Assembly: GCA_012514615.1 (NCBI GenBank)
Contig: JAAYZY010000055.1
Coordinates: 1-14,667, forward strand
Origin: Chloroflexota bacterium
GTDB taxonomy: Bacteria; Chloroflexota; Anaerolineae; DTPP01
Direction: 5' to 3'
Length of the DNA stretch: 14,667 nucleotides
Positions 6,098 to 12,825 of this stretch are shown here, piece by piece. The number at the start of each line of letters is the position of its first letter. Within the stretch, counting starts at the first letter, position 1. The notes under the pieces are model-generated. The model searched no databases. It had not been told where the DNA came from and was given only the letters and a program-made list of their open reading frames with translations. Made by a program: the position numbers and the translations under genes.

Positions 6098-8915
6098 CAC
6101 GGGCAAGGCAAGCCAGCCACGGGTCTGGGGCGTGTTGATCCTGGCCCTGTGCCTGCTGGCCTTTGCCCTGCGGGTGTACCGCCTGGACGCGCAGAGCCTG
6201 TGGTACGATGAAGGCGTCACGGCCTACCTGACCACGCTCTCGTTGCCCGCGCTGACCGCCTGGACGGCAGACGACATCCAGCCGCCGCTCTACTATGCCC
6301 TGGTGTGGGGTTGGGCGCGCCTGGCCGGCACAGGCGAGTGGGCCCTGCGCTTCCCTTCGGTGTGGGCCGGGGTGCTGGCCGTGCCGCTGCTGTGGTGGAT
6401 GGGGCAGCGGCTAGGGGGCAGCCGCGCTGCCGGCGGCGGGTGCGCCTTGTTGGCGGCCGTCTCGCCCCTGCATCTCTGGTACGCCCAGGAGGCGCGCAAC
6501 TACACCCTGGTCACGCTGCTCTGCCTGGCTGCCAGTCTGGCCCTGGCGGCGAACCTGGGCTGGCCGCGGTCGGGCTGGCGGCGCTGGGCTCCATACGTTC
6601 TGCTGATGACAGCGGCGGTCTACACTCACTATTTCGCCTTCTTCTGCCTGCTGTTCCATGGGATGTTTGCCTTGCTGTGGGCCGCCTTACGCCCAGGGCA
6701 GAGGGCTGGGCGGTGTGCCCTGGCTGCGGCGGCCGCGGTGGTGGCCGCGTACCTGCCCTGGCTGCCGTTCGTGTGGGCGCGCTGGCAGGCCGACGTGAGC
6801 TACTGGCCGGGCAGCCTGAAGCTGGGCGAGGCCTGGCGCAAGGTGGCCCTCTCGTTCTTGGGGGGCGAGAGCTTGCTGGAGGCAGAGGGCTTGCGCCTGC
6901 TGCCGTTCTACGGGGCGGCCCTGGCGGTGAGCGTCTCCGTCTGGGCGGCGACCGCCTGGAAGGAGCGCCGCCGGGCGGGCGAGGGCTGGCCGGGCCTGTG
7001 GGGGCTGGCCTTTGCCCTGGGCTACGCCGTTGTGCCGGTGGCGGGGCTCCTAGCCTTGGCGCTGGTCACGCCCAAGTTCAACCCGCGTTACGCCATGTTG
7101 GCCTCGCCGGGGGTCTTGCTGCTGCTGGGCGGGGCGCTGGGGCGGGCCCTGGCCCTGCGCTCGGGCCGCGCTCTCTGCGCTGCGCCGGCCGGGGCGGCTG
7201 TGCTCTTCGTCGTCGGCGTCTCTGCCTATGCCGGCTGGAACCTCTACCACGACCCAGCCTTCAGCAAGGCCGACTTCCGCGGGGTGGCGCGCCACGTGCG
7301 GGGCCATGCCGCGGCCGACGAGACGGTGGTGCTGGTATCGGGGCACATGGTTCCGGTGTGGGACTACTACTGGCCGGGCAGCCCGCGCATCCCTGTGCCG
7401 CCGCTGCGTATCCTGGATGCCCGTGATCCCGTGGGCTGGGAGGCCGCCGAGACGCTGAACGACGCCCTGGCCGGCCGTGGCGGCGCTTGGCTGGTGCTGT
7501 GGCAAGACGACGTGGTGGACCCCAGCGGCATCGTCGCCTACCTGTTGGAGCGGGGTGGGCAGCCCCTGCCGGTGGACGCTGCCTTCTGGCACGTGGGTCT
7601 GCGCCACTATGCCCTGCCGCCGAACCTGGACCTGCCGCCGGCGCCGCAGCCGGCCCAGCCCAGCCAGGGGACGTTTGGGGGGCAGGTGGCGTTCCTGGGG
7701 CTGGATCAGCCAGCCCCAGGGGAGGCGGTGGCTTACTGGCGGGCGTTGCAGCCGCTGGCCGACGATTGGCTGGTGTCGCTGACCCTGGTGGATGAGCAGG
7801 GCCTGGTGTGGGGCCAGGCTGACCGACGGCCCTCGTCGTACGCTTACCCTGCCTTCCGTTGGGAGGTGGGGGAGGTGGTCCTGGGCCGGTATGCGCTGCC
7901 GGCGGTGCCAGGCGCGCCGCCAGGGCGCTACACGCTGCGCTTGGCGCTGCATGCGGCGGCGCAGCCCGACGGGTTGGAGGCGCTGGATGCCCAGGGGGCA
8001 TCCCTAGGCCGTTGGCTAGAGGCAGGTCGAGTGCGCCTGGAGCCCCCGTCCGAGCCGCCGTCGTTGGACGCCCTGGCCATCCCCCAACCGGCGGCAGAGG
8101 ACGTGGCCTTTGGCGGCCTGCAGTGGTTGGGGTACGGGCTGACGCCAAGGCAAGGGGAGCCGGGGGCAGCCTTGACCCTGACCGCCTTCTGGGAGGTGCA
8201 GCAACCGCCGCCGGCCGCCCTGGGCCTGCGCGCCGTCTGGCGGCAGTCTGGTCGCGAGCTGGAGTCGGCGGAGTTGCCGTGGGGCGGGGGAGGGGAGCCG
8301 CCTGCTGCCTGGCCGGTGGGCGGGCGCTTCCGCACCCAGGCGCGCCTGCGCCTGCCTTTGGCGGCCCAAGCAGGCGCCGCCACCCTAGAGTTGGAGTTGC
8401 GCCTGCCGGGAGAGACAGAGCCAACCGCGGTGGTGACCCTGGGTCAGGTGGAGGTGCAGCCTTCTCAGCGGCGGTTCGAGCTGCCTGCGCCGCGCTGGCC
8501 CTCGGGGGCGCAGTTTGGGGAGGGGATCGTTCTGCTGGGGGCTGACCTGCCGCCAGCGACCATCTCCCCCGGTCAGGCTCTGCCGCTGACGCTTCACTGG
8601 CAGGCCAGGGCAGAGATGGAACGCTCCTACACCGTCTTTGTTCACCTGTTGGGGCCAGATGGCCGGGTGGTGGACCAGGCCGATCACGTGCCCAACGGCG
8701 GCGCCCGACCCACAAACACCTGGCTGCCGCCGGAGGTGCTGACCGAAGGGGTGACGCTCCAGGCGCCGGCGGGGGCGGCGACGGGGGAGTACTGGATCGA
8801 GGTGGGTTGGTACGACGCGGCCCTGGCCGGCTTGCCGCGGCTGCCGGCTGCCGGGGCCGGCGGGGCGGCCCCGGGCGACCGAGTGCTGCTGGGGCCATTT
8901 GCTCTGGGGCCCTAG
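6084..8915 (+). CDS. GT39/ArnT-like GT-C glycosyltransferase with three C-terminal beta-sandwich-like modules
   Basis: This 943-residue membrane glycosyltransferase is related to PMT/ArnT. It is expected to transfer a sugar from polyprenyl phosphate to a protein, lipid or glycan outside the membrane. The first helix (about 15-31) is followed by LDAQSLWYDEG, where D42 and E43 are the acidic pair of the first external loop and D42 is the likely catalytic base. Further helices run to about residue 385, including a YAQEARNYTL loop typical of the family. A soluble domain (about 390-520) has DFRGVARHV at its start, as in many GT39 proteins. Three repeated modules follow at about 528-652, 673-792 and 808-943. 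The third closely resembles the second module of the preceding protein (FGEGIVLLG, LHWQA, YTVFVHLLGPDG). The start is GTG at 6084, 14 bases inside the upstream gene; no strong ribosome-binding site is seen, so coupling is likely. Confidence 0.9.
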   Translation: MAEGSTGKASQPRVWGVLILALCLLAFALRVYRLDAQSLWYDEGVTAYLTTLSLPALTAWTADDIQPPLYYALVWGWARLAGTGEWALRFPSVWAGVLAVPLLWWMGQRLGGSRAAGGGCALLAAVSPLHLWYAQEARNYTLVTLLCLAASLALAANLGWPRSGWRRWAPYVLLMTAAVYTHYFAFFCLLFHGMFALLWAALRPGQRAGRCALAAAAAVVAAYLPWLPFVWARWQADVSYWPGSLKLGEAWRKVALSFLGGESLLEAEGLRLLPFYGAALAVSVSVWAATAWKERRRAGEGWPGLWGLAFALGYAVVPVAGLLALALVTPKFNPRYAMLASPGVLLLLGGALGRALALRSGRALCAAPAGAAVLFVVGVSAYAGWNLYHDPAFSKADFRGVARHVRGHAAADETVVLVSGHMVPVWDYYWPGSPRIPVPPLRILDARDPVGWEAAETLNDALAGRGGAWLVLWQDDVVDPSGIVAYLLERGGQPLPVDAAFWHVGLRHYALPPNLDLPPAPQPAQPSQGTFGGQVAFLGLDQPAPGEAVAYWRALQPLADDWLVSLTLVDEQGLVWGQADRRPSSYAYPAFRWEVGEVVLGRYALPAVPGAPPGRYTLRLALHAAAQPDGLEALDAQGASLGRWLEAGRVRLEPPSEPPSLDALAIPQPAAEDVAFGGLQWLGYGLTPRQGEPGAALTLTAFWEVQQPPPAALGLRAVWRQSGRELESAELPWGGGGEPPAAWPVGGRFRTQARLRLPLAAQAGAATLELELRLPGETEPTAVVTLGQVEVQPSQRRFELPAPRWPSGAQFGEGIVLLGADLPPATISPGQALPLTLHWQARAEMERSYTVFVHLLGPDGRVVDQADHVPNGGARPTNTWLPPEVLTEGVTLQAPAGAATGEYWIEVGWYDAALAGLPRLPAAGAGGAAPGDRVLLGPFALGP

Positions 8916-8922
8916 GCGGCTT

Positions 8923-8951
8923 TTGACGAATGGCCCACCGTCTGGTACACT
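8923..8951 (+). promoter_or_regulatory. Sigma70/sigmaA-type promoter of the lipoprotein gene
   Basis: A TTGACG -35 box (8923-8928) and a TACACT -10 box (8946-8951) are separated by exactly 17 bases. A TGG triplet just before the -10 box gives an extended -10 (TGN). Transcription would begin near 8958, leaving a leader of about 55 bases before the TTG start. It lies in the only sizeable gap of the left-hand block, so the lipoprotein and the two GT2 genes downstream can be expressed independently of the upstream operon. Confidence 0.72.
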
Positions 8952-9000
8952 GACGCGGCACGCACCAGGCGGCCAGGTGGGTTTGGGCCGCATGATGTCG

Positions 9001-9005
9001 AGGAG
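9001..9005 (+). promoter_or_regulatory. Ribosome-binding site supporting the TTG start of the lipoprotein
   Basis: AGGAG lies eight bases before the TTG at 9014. It decides the start, because the next in-frame ATG (9062) falls inside the signal peptide and would remove its positively charged n-region. Confidence 0.7.
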
Positions 9006-9013
9006 AGAGCGCT

Positions 9014-10303
9014 TTGAAGCGGATTGCATGGGCCTTGGGGATCGCCTTGGGATTGCTGCTGATGCTGGGGCTGAGCGGCTGCGCTGCGCTGCGCCCACTC
9101 CTCAGCGAGGTTGTCTTCGAACCGTCGGTCATCTCGCCCAACGCCGATGGGGTGGACGACGTGACCCACATCTTCTATCGGCTGAGCCGCAGCGCCGACG
9201 TGTCGGTCTACTTTGTTGATGCCCAGGGGACACGCCACTACTTCCGCCAAGGCAACCGCCGCTCTGCAGGGCGCTACGACGTCTACTGGGGCGGCGTGAT
9301 CCGCAGCGAGGCGGAAGACACGACCCAACTGGATGAGCATACCGTCTGGGCGGCGCGGCAGCGCGTGCTGCCGGATGGCGAATACCAGTGGGTGGTGGAG
9401 GCGGTGGATGACGCCGGCCGCACGGCCCAGGAGAGCGGCGCCCTGGTCATCCAGAACGCCGACACCACAACACCGGAGCTTCAGGGCTTCTCTGTGTCGC
9501 CCCACGTCTTCACCCCCAACCAAGACGGTATCGACGACCGGGTGTCCATCTCCTACTTCCTGACCAAGCCGGCTGAGGTGCGGGTGAACCTCGTTGGCCC
9601 TGAGTCGGCGCCTGAGGATCGCCAGCGCCGCTTCCCCATCGCCGAAAAGGAGCGGGAGGTGCGGCCGGGTGAGGTGGGCCTGCACCTGTACGACTACGAG
9701 GGCGGCGTGGACCGAGGCGCTGATCCCCCGGCAGACGGCACCTACTGGCTGGTGGCGGAGGTGGAGGACCGGGTGGGCAACTACGTGGTCTATACCAGCA
9801 CCCTCACCTTCCAAGAGGGGGGGGTGCCCCGAGCCGACATCGTGCAGGCCAGCGTGGAGTTTGCGCCCAAGATCGTGCCCCTGGGTGGGACGGTCTACTT
9901 CACCGCCACGGTGGAGAACTTCGGCTCGGTGCCGATCCGCACTACCGGCCCCACGCCCGGCACTGCCTACCAGGGCGACCAGAACTTCAACACCCTGGGG
10001 CACTACGAGGAGCCCGGCGCCTGGCGTTTCGGCATCGACTTTGAGACCAACTCCACCGGCCGCCCCTACCCCTACCGTTTTGCTGTGGGCAACGACGACG
10101 ACCTAGAGATCCGGATCGTGGATGGCCAGGATCTGCGCTACCTCCTGCCGGGGCAGCGGGCCGTGGTGACCGGCAGCATCACCATCGTGGATGTGCCGCC
10201 GCGCAACCCGCTCTACTTCTGGGGCGGCCTGATCCACGAAGACGTGAGCATCGAGGCGTTCAACGACCACGTGGACCCGCAGCAGATCTCCGTCGGTTTC
10301 TGA
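9014..10303 (+). CDS. Secreted lipoprotein with two NxDGxxD-bearing FlgD/Ig-like domains
   Basis: This 429-residue protein starts with a lipoprotein signal peptide: K2 and R3, a hydrophobic core at 4-20, and the lipobox LSGC with C23 as the lipidated residue. It should be exported by Sec and anchored on the outer face of the membrane. Two similar beta-rich domains follow. The first (about 32-147) begins with VISPNADGVDD (N43, D45, D48, D49); the second (about 158-266) begins with VFTPNQDGIDD (N169, D171, D174, D175). Both end in the DGEY/DGTY...VDDAGR/EDRVGN pattern typical of FlgD-type Ig-like domains. The Asp-rich loops look like calcium-binding loops. A third, different beta-rich domain (about 275-393) resembles CARDB/DUF11-type adhesion-like domains (FTATVENFGSVPI). 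No catalytic motif was recognised; a structural or glycan-organising role at the surface is inferred. It has its own promoter and precedes two glycosyltransferase genes. Confidence 0.85.
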   Translation: MKRIAWALGIALGLLLMLGLSGCAALRPLLSEVVFEPSVISPNADGVDDVTHIFYRLSRSADVSVYFVDAQGTRHYFRQGNRRSAGRYDVYWGGVIRSEAEDTTQLDEHTVWAARQRVLPDGEYQWVVEAVDDAGRTAQESGALVIQNADTTTPELQGFSVSPHVFTPNQDGIDDRVSISYFLTKPAEVRVNLVGPESAPEDRQRRFPIAEKEREVRPGEVGLHLYDYEGGVDRGADPPADGTYWLVAEVEDRVGNYVVYTSTLTFQEGGVPRADIVQASVEFAPKIVPLGGTVYFTATVENFGSVPIRTTGPTPGTAYQGDQNFNTLGHYEEPGAWRFGIDFETNSTGRPYPYRFAVGNDDDLEIRIVDGQDLRYLLPGQRAVVTGSITIVDVPPRNPLYFWGGLIHEDVSIEAFNDHVDPQQISVGF

Positions 10304-10320
10304 GCGTGGCGTGGGGGGCT

Positions 10321-11274
10321 ATGAGACCAAGCCTGGCCGTCGTCATCGTCAGCTACCGCACGCCGGAGCTTCTGCGACGCTGTCTGGCCTCGCTGGGGGC
10401 GAGCCTGGCCGCTAGCCCGGAGATCGCTGCCTCGGTCTGGGTGGTGGACAACGCCTCCGGCGATGGCAGCGCCGAGATGGTGGCAGCCGAGTTCCCCCAG
10501 GTGCGCCTCCTGGCCCTGCCCGAGAATGTTGGCTTCGTGCGGGCCAACAACTTGGCCCTGCGCCAGCTCGGCTTCGCTGAGGCCGGGGCCACGTCGCCGG
10601 ACTTCGTTTTCTTGCTGAACCCCGACACGGAGCTTCCCGGCCACGCGCCCGCGCAGCTCCTCGGCTGGCTGCAGACCGCCCCCGAGGCAGGGCTGGTGGG
10701 GCCGAAGCTCCTCAACCCCGACGGCTCGCTGCAGCATGGCGCCTTCGTCTTCCCCTCGCTGTGGCAGATCCTGCTGGACTTCTTCCCGCTCCACGGCCGG
10801 CTGCTGGAATCGCGCCTCAACGGCCGGTACCCAAGGCGCTGGTACGCCGCAGACGACCCGTTCGCCGCCGACTTCGTCTTAGGGGCGGCCATGATGGCTC
10901 GAGGGGAAGCCGTGCGCCGAGTGGGGCTGCTTGACGAGCGGTTCTTCATGTACTGTGAGGAGATCGACTGGTGTCGCCGTTTCTGGGAGGCGGGCTGGTC
11001 GGTACACTGCCTGCCCCAGGCTGAAGTGCTGCACCACGGCGGGGCCAGCACGGGTCAGTTTCGGGACACCATGTTCGTGACGCTGTGGCGGAGCCGGTTC
11101 CTCTTGTTCCAGAAGTGGGCCTCTCCAGCGTTCCTTTGGGCGGCGCGGCGGTTGGTGCGCCTGGGCCTCTGGGCAGCAGAGCGGCGGGCGCGAGCCGCGG
11201 CGCGACGCGGGGCGCTCTCGGCGCAGGAGCTGGCAGAGCGACTGCATGCCTACAGACAGGTGGCGCGGCTGTGA
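10321..11274 (+). CDS. GT2 glycosyltransferase, rhamnosyltransferase (WbbL)-like
   Basis: This is a 317-residue inverting glycosyltransferase with a GT-A fold. Motifs, counted from the ATG at 10321, are LAVVIVSYRT (5-14), WVVDNASGDGS (40-50), the ENVGFVRANN segment (68-77) and LLNPDTEL (98-105), in which D102 belongs to the metal/donor site. Next come VLGAAMMARGEAVRRVGLLDE and MYCEEIDWCRRFWEAGW, where E213, E214 and D216 supply the probable catalytic base. This arrangement is typical of WbbL-like rhamnosyltransferases acting on polysaccharide precursors in the cytoplasm, though the sugar itself cannot be read. The frame is also open to a GTG at 10306 (five residues longer). The ATG is preferred because a G-rich run (10311-10318) precedes it and the protein then starts right at the first beta strand. 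The last 40 residues are basic and helical, possibly membrane-associating. Confidence 0.88.
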   Translation: MRPSLAVVIVSYRTPELLRRCLASLGASLAASPEIAASVWVVDNASGDGSAEMVAAEFPQVRLLALPENVGFVRANNLALRQLGFAEAGATSPDFVFLLNPDTELPGHAPAQLLGWLQTAPEAGLVGPKLLNPDGSLQHGAFVFPSLWQILLDFFPLHGRLLESRLNGRYPRRWYAADDPFAADFVLGAAMMARGEAVRRVGLLDERFFMYCEEIDWCRRFWEAGWSVHCLPQAEVLHHGGASTGQFRDTMFVTLWRSRFLLFQKWASPAFLWAARRLVRLGLWAAERRARAAARRGALSAQELAERLHAYRQVARL

Positions 11275-12035
11275 TGATGGCGGGAAAGAGACCTAGGGTG
11301 GTGGCCGTGGTGCTCACGAAGGACGAGGAGCGGCACCTGCCCGACTGCCTGAAGAGCCTGGCCTGGGCCGACGAAGTGCTGGTCTTCGACTCGTTCAGCG
11401 GCGACCGCACGGTGGAGATCGCCCGGCAGATGGGGGCGCGGGTGGCGCAACGGCGGTTTGTGGACTACCCGCGCCAGCGCCAGGCCGCTCTGGAAGCGGC
11501 CGGCGGCGACTGGGTCTTCTTTGTGGATGCTGACGAGCGGGTGACGCCGGAGCTGGCAGCTGAGATCGGGGAGGTGATTCTGCAGCCAACGCCTGTGGGG
11601 TGGTGGGTACCGCGGCGCAACATCATTGTGGGCCGGTGGATCCGCCACACCGGGTGGTATCCCGACTACCAACTGCGGCTGATGCGCCCCAACCGAGCCC
11701 GCTACGACCTCTCCCGCCAGGTGCACGAGCTGGTGGTGCTGGAAGGCGAAGAGGGTCACCTGCGATCGGAGATGGTCCACTACAACTACGACACTTGGGG
11801 CGAGTTCGTGCGCAAGCAGTCCCGCTACGCCCGCTTCGACGCCCGCATTCTCTGGCGCGAAGGTGTGCGCCCTCGGCCGTGGAAGTTCGTCACCCAACCC
11901 CTGCGGGAGTTTCGGCGGCGCTACCTGACGCTGCAGGGGTACCGCGACGGCCTGCATGGCCTGTTGCTGAGCTTGCTGATGGCCTACTACCAGGTGTTGG
12001 TCTACACCCAACTGGGGCGCGTGCAAGAGGAGTAG
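11274..12035 (+). CDS. GT2 glycosyltransferase, WaaE/KdtX-like
   Basis: This 253-residue GT-A enzyme resembles the WaaE/KdtX group, which includes LPS-core beta-1,4-glucosyltransferases. The first strand is VVAVVLTKDEERHLPDCLKSL (9-29). A WADEVLVFDSFSGDRT segment (31-46) follows, and FVDADERVTPEL (83-94) contains the DxD metal site (D85, D87). The later IRHTGWYPDYQLRLMRPNRA and HYNYDTWGEFVRKQSRYA segments are conserved in this subgroup, and hydrophobic residues near 228-242 could anchor the enzyme to the membrane. The ATG at 11274 shares one base with the previous TGA; a second ATG follows at once (11277). The frame stays open far upstream, but that region is coding for the previous gene in another frame, so a longer start is rejected. 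The gene ends the left-hand glycan locus. Confidence 0.88.
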   Translation: MMAGKRPRVVAVVLTKDEERHLPDCLKSLAWADEVLVFDSFSGDRTVEIARQMGARVAQRRFVDYPRQRQAALEAAGGDWVFFVDADERVTPELAAEIGEVILQPTPVGWWVPRRNIIVGRWIRHTGWYPDYQLRLMRPNRARYDLSRQVHELVVLEGEEGHLRSEMVHYNYDTWGEFVRKQSRYARFDARILWREGVRPRPWKFVTQPLREFRRRYLTLQGYRDGLHGLLLSLLMAYYQVLVYTQLGRVQEE

Positions 12036-12060
12036 CCGCTCGGGGGCGCGGCCAACGACG

Positions 12061-12089
12061 TTGACGGAGGAGCAGCGCTGTGCTATACT
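12061..12089 (+). promoter_or_regulatory. Sigma70/sigmaA-type promoter of the HNH gene
   Basis: TTGACG (12061-12066) and TATACT (12084-12089) are 17 bases apart, with TGC directly before the -10 box (extended -10). It has the same -35 hexamer, spacing and extended -10 layout as the promoter at 8923-8951. Transcription should start near 12096 and give a leader of about 108 bases. Confidence 0.78.
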
Positions 12090-12095
12090 GCAGCG

Positions 12096-12146
12096 CGGGC
12101 CGCAAGGGCCTTCCCTGACGCTGGAGGGGCGAAGCGAGCTTGCCCC
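12096..12146 (+). other. Structured 5' leader of the HNH gene (two hairpins)
   Basis: Just after the expected transcription start, GGGCC-GCAA-GGGCC (12097-12110) can form a stem with one bulged G and a GCAA loop. A second hairpin, GGGGC/GCCCC with an AAG/CTT inner stem and a CGAG loop, spans 12126-12146. Another weak stem (GCCGC/GCGGC, 12035-12052) lies before the promoter, at the end of the upstream gene. None has a T-tract, so attenuation or transcript stability is possible but not shown. Confidence 0.4.
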
Positions 12147-12192
12147 GGCAGATGGGGGGCCAGGGAGGCCCGCTCCGGCAAGCGTGGAGCGT

Positions 12193-12201
12193 GAGGAGGG
12201 G
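12193..12201 (+). promoter_or_regulatory. Ribosome-binding site supporting the GTG start of the HNH gene
   Basis: A purine run GAGGAGGGG ends two bases before GTG 12204, with its GGAGG core four bases away. It supports this GTG as the start; no ATG lies near by in the same frame. Confidence 0.65.
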
Positions 12202-12203
12202 CT

Positions 12204-12743
12204 GTGGCCGGGCCGGACTCTGCCGTGCTGATTCTGAACCAGAACTACGAACCCCTGGACGTATGTGGCTGGCAGCGGGCCATGATCCTGATCGTCAGCG
12301 GCAAGGCCGAGATCGTCTCCAACGGCCGCGGCGTCATCCATACCCCGTCCGCTGTCTTGGCTTTGCCCTCGGTGGTCCGCCTGCGCTACCTCATCCGGCG
12401 ACCGCACCCCCGGGTCAAGCTCAACCGCAAGGAGATCTTCCGACGAGACGGCTACGTCTGCCAGTATTGCGGGGAACACACCCACAACCTGACGGTGGAT
12501 CACGTGATGCCGCGATCCCGTGGCGGGCCCTACACCTGGGAGAACCTGGTGAGCGCCTGCCCCCGGTGCAACCGGCGCAAGGGCGGCAAGACCCTGGCCG
12601 AAGCCCACATGGCGCTGCAGCGTGACCCGCGGGAGCCTCGGGCCACCCTGCGCTACCTCTTCTTTAGCCCGCAGTACCGCGGCTACGACGAGTGGCAGCC
12701 GTTTCTCATCGGTTGGGGCGACTGGGACTGGGAGCAGCCTTAA
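12204..12743 (+). CDS. HNH endonuclease-family protein
   Basis: This 179-residue protein belongs to the stand-alone HNH family. It begins with the conserved region VLILNQNYEPLDVCGWQRA (8-26). The HNH core follows: CQYC (C86, C89), TVDHVMPRSRGG with D99 and the metal/catalytic H100, N114 in TWENLVSACP, and CPRCNRRKGG (C119, C122, N123). The two CxxC pairs should bind a structural zinc, and H100 with N114 and N123 would make the beta-beta-alpha-metal nuclease site. This domain order is widespread, often as a single chromosomal gene, in Chloroflexota, cyanobacteria and actinobacteria. Its role there is not established; repair or nucleic-acid processing is only a guess. No methylase, phage or toxin partner is nearby. 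It is monocistronic, with its own promoter and terminator. Confidence 0.92.
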   Translation: MAGPDSAVLILNQNYEPLDVCGWQRAMILIVSGKAEIVSNGRGVIHTPSAVLALPSVVRLRYLIRRPHPRVKLNRKEIFRRDGYVCQYCGEHTHNLTVDHVMPRSRGGPYTWENLVSACPRCNRRKGGKTLAEAHMALQRDPREPRATLRYLFFSPQYRGYDEWQPFLIGWGDWDWEQP

Positions 12744-12767
12744 CGGCAGCGGGCGGCAAAGACCACA

Positions 12768-12792
12768 CCGCCCGGACAGAGCGTCCGGGCGG
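12768..12792. terminator. Intrinsic terminator between convergent genes, possibly bidirectional
   Basis: CCGCCCGGAC and GTCCGGGCGG form a perfect 10-bp stem around a five-base AGAGC loop, 24 bases after the HNH stop. On the plus strand it is followed by CTTCCTTGTC, a modest T-rich tract. On the minus strand TGTGGTCTTT follows, so it may also stop transcripts from the phosphatase gene. Confidence 0.8.
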
Positions 12793-12825
12793 CTTCCTTG
12801 TCGCTTGTGGGGCCATGGGCCTGGC

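Noticed and set aside
4031..6220. Long minus-strand open frame (729 codons) opposite the DUF2079 gene
   Set aside because: It mirrors a well-supported gene, its translation is Pro/Arg/His/Gln-rich with no domain, and G+C-rich coding DNA commonly leaves antisense frames open.
8830..8875. Short G/C repeat tract near the end of the GT39 gene (CTGCCGG, GGGGCCGG units)
   Set aside because: It encodes an Ala/Gly linker (LPAAGAGGAA) in frame and looks like codon-bias low complexity rather than a functional repeat.
7261..9171. Long minus-strand open frame (636 codons) opposite the GT39 gene
   Set aside because: The product is Pro/Ala/Arg low-complexity, and it would run through the lipoprotein promoter and gene start; it is a codon-bias shadow.
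11085..11273. N-terminal extension of the WaaE-like GT
   Set aside because: The extra residues are Gly/Ala-rich and overlap the conserved end of the preceding GT2 in another frame; the family start is at MMAGKRPRVVAV.
12140..12625. Plus-strand open frame overlapping the HNH gene
   Set aside because: It begins in the leader hairpin region and overlaps the HNH core in another frame; no recognisable domain.
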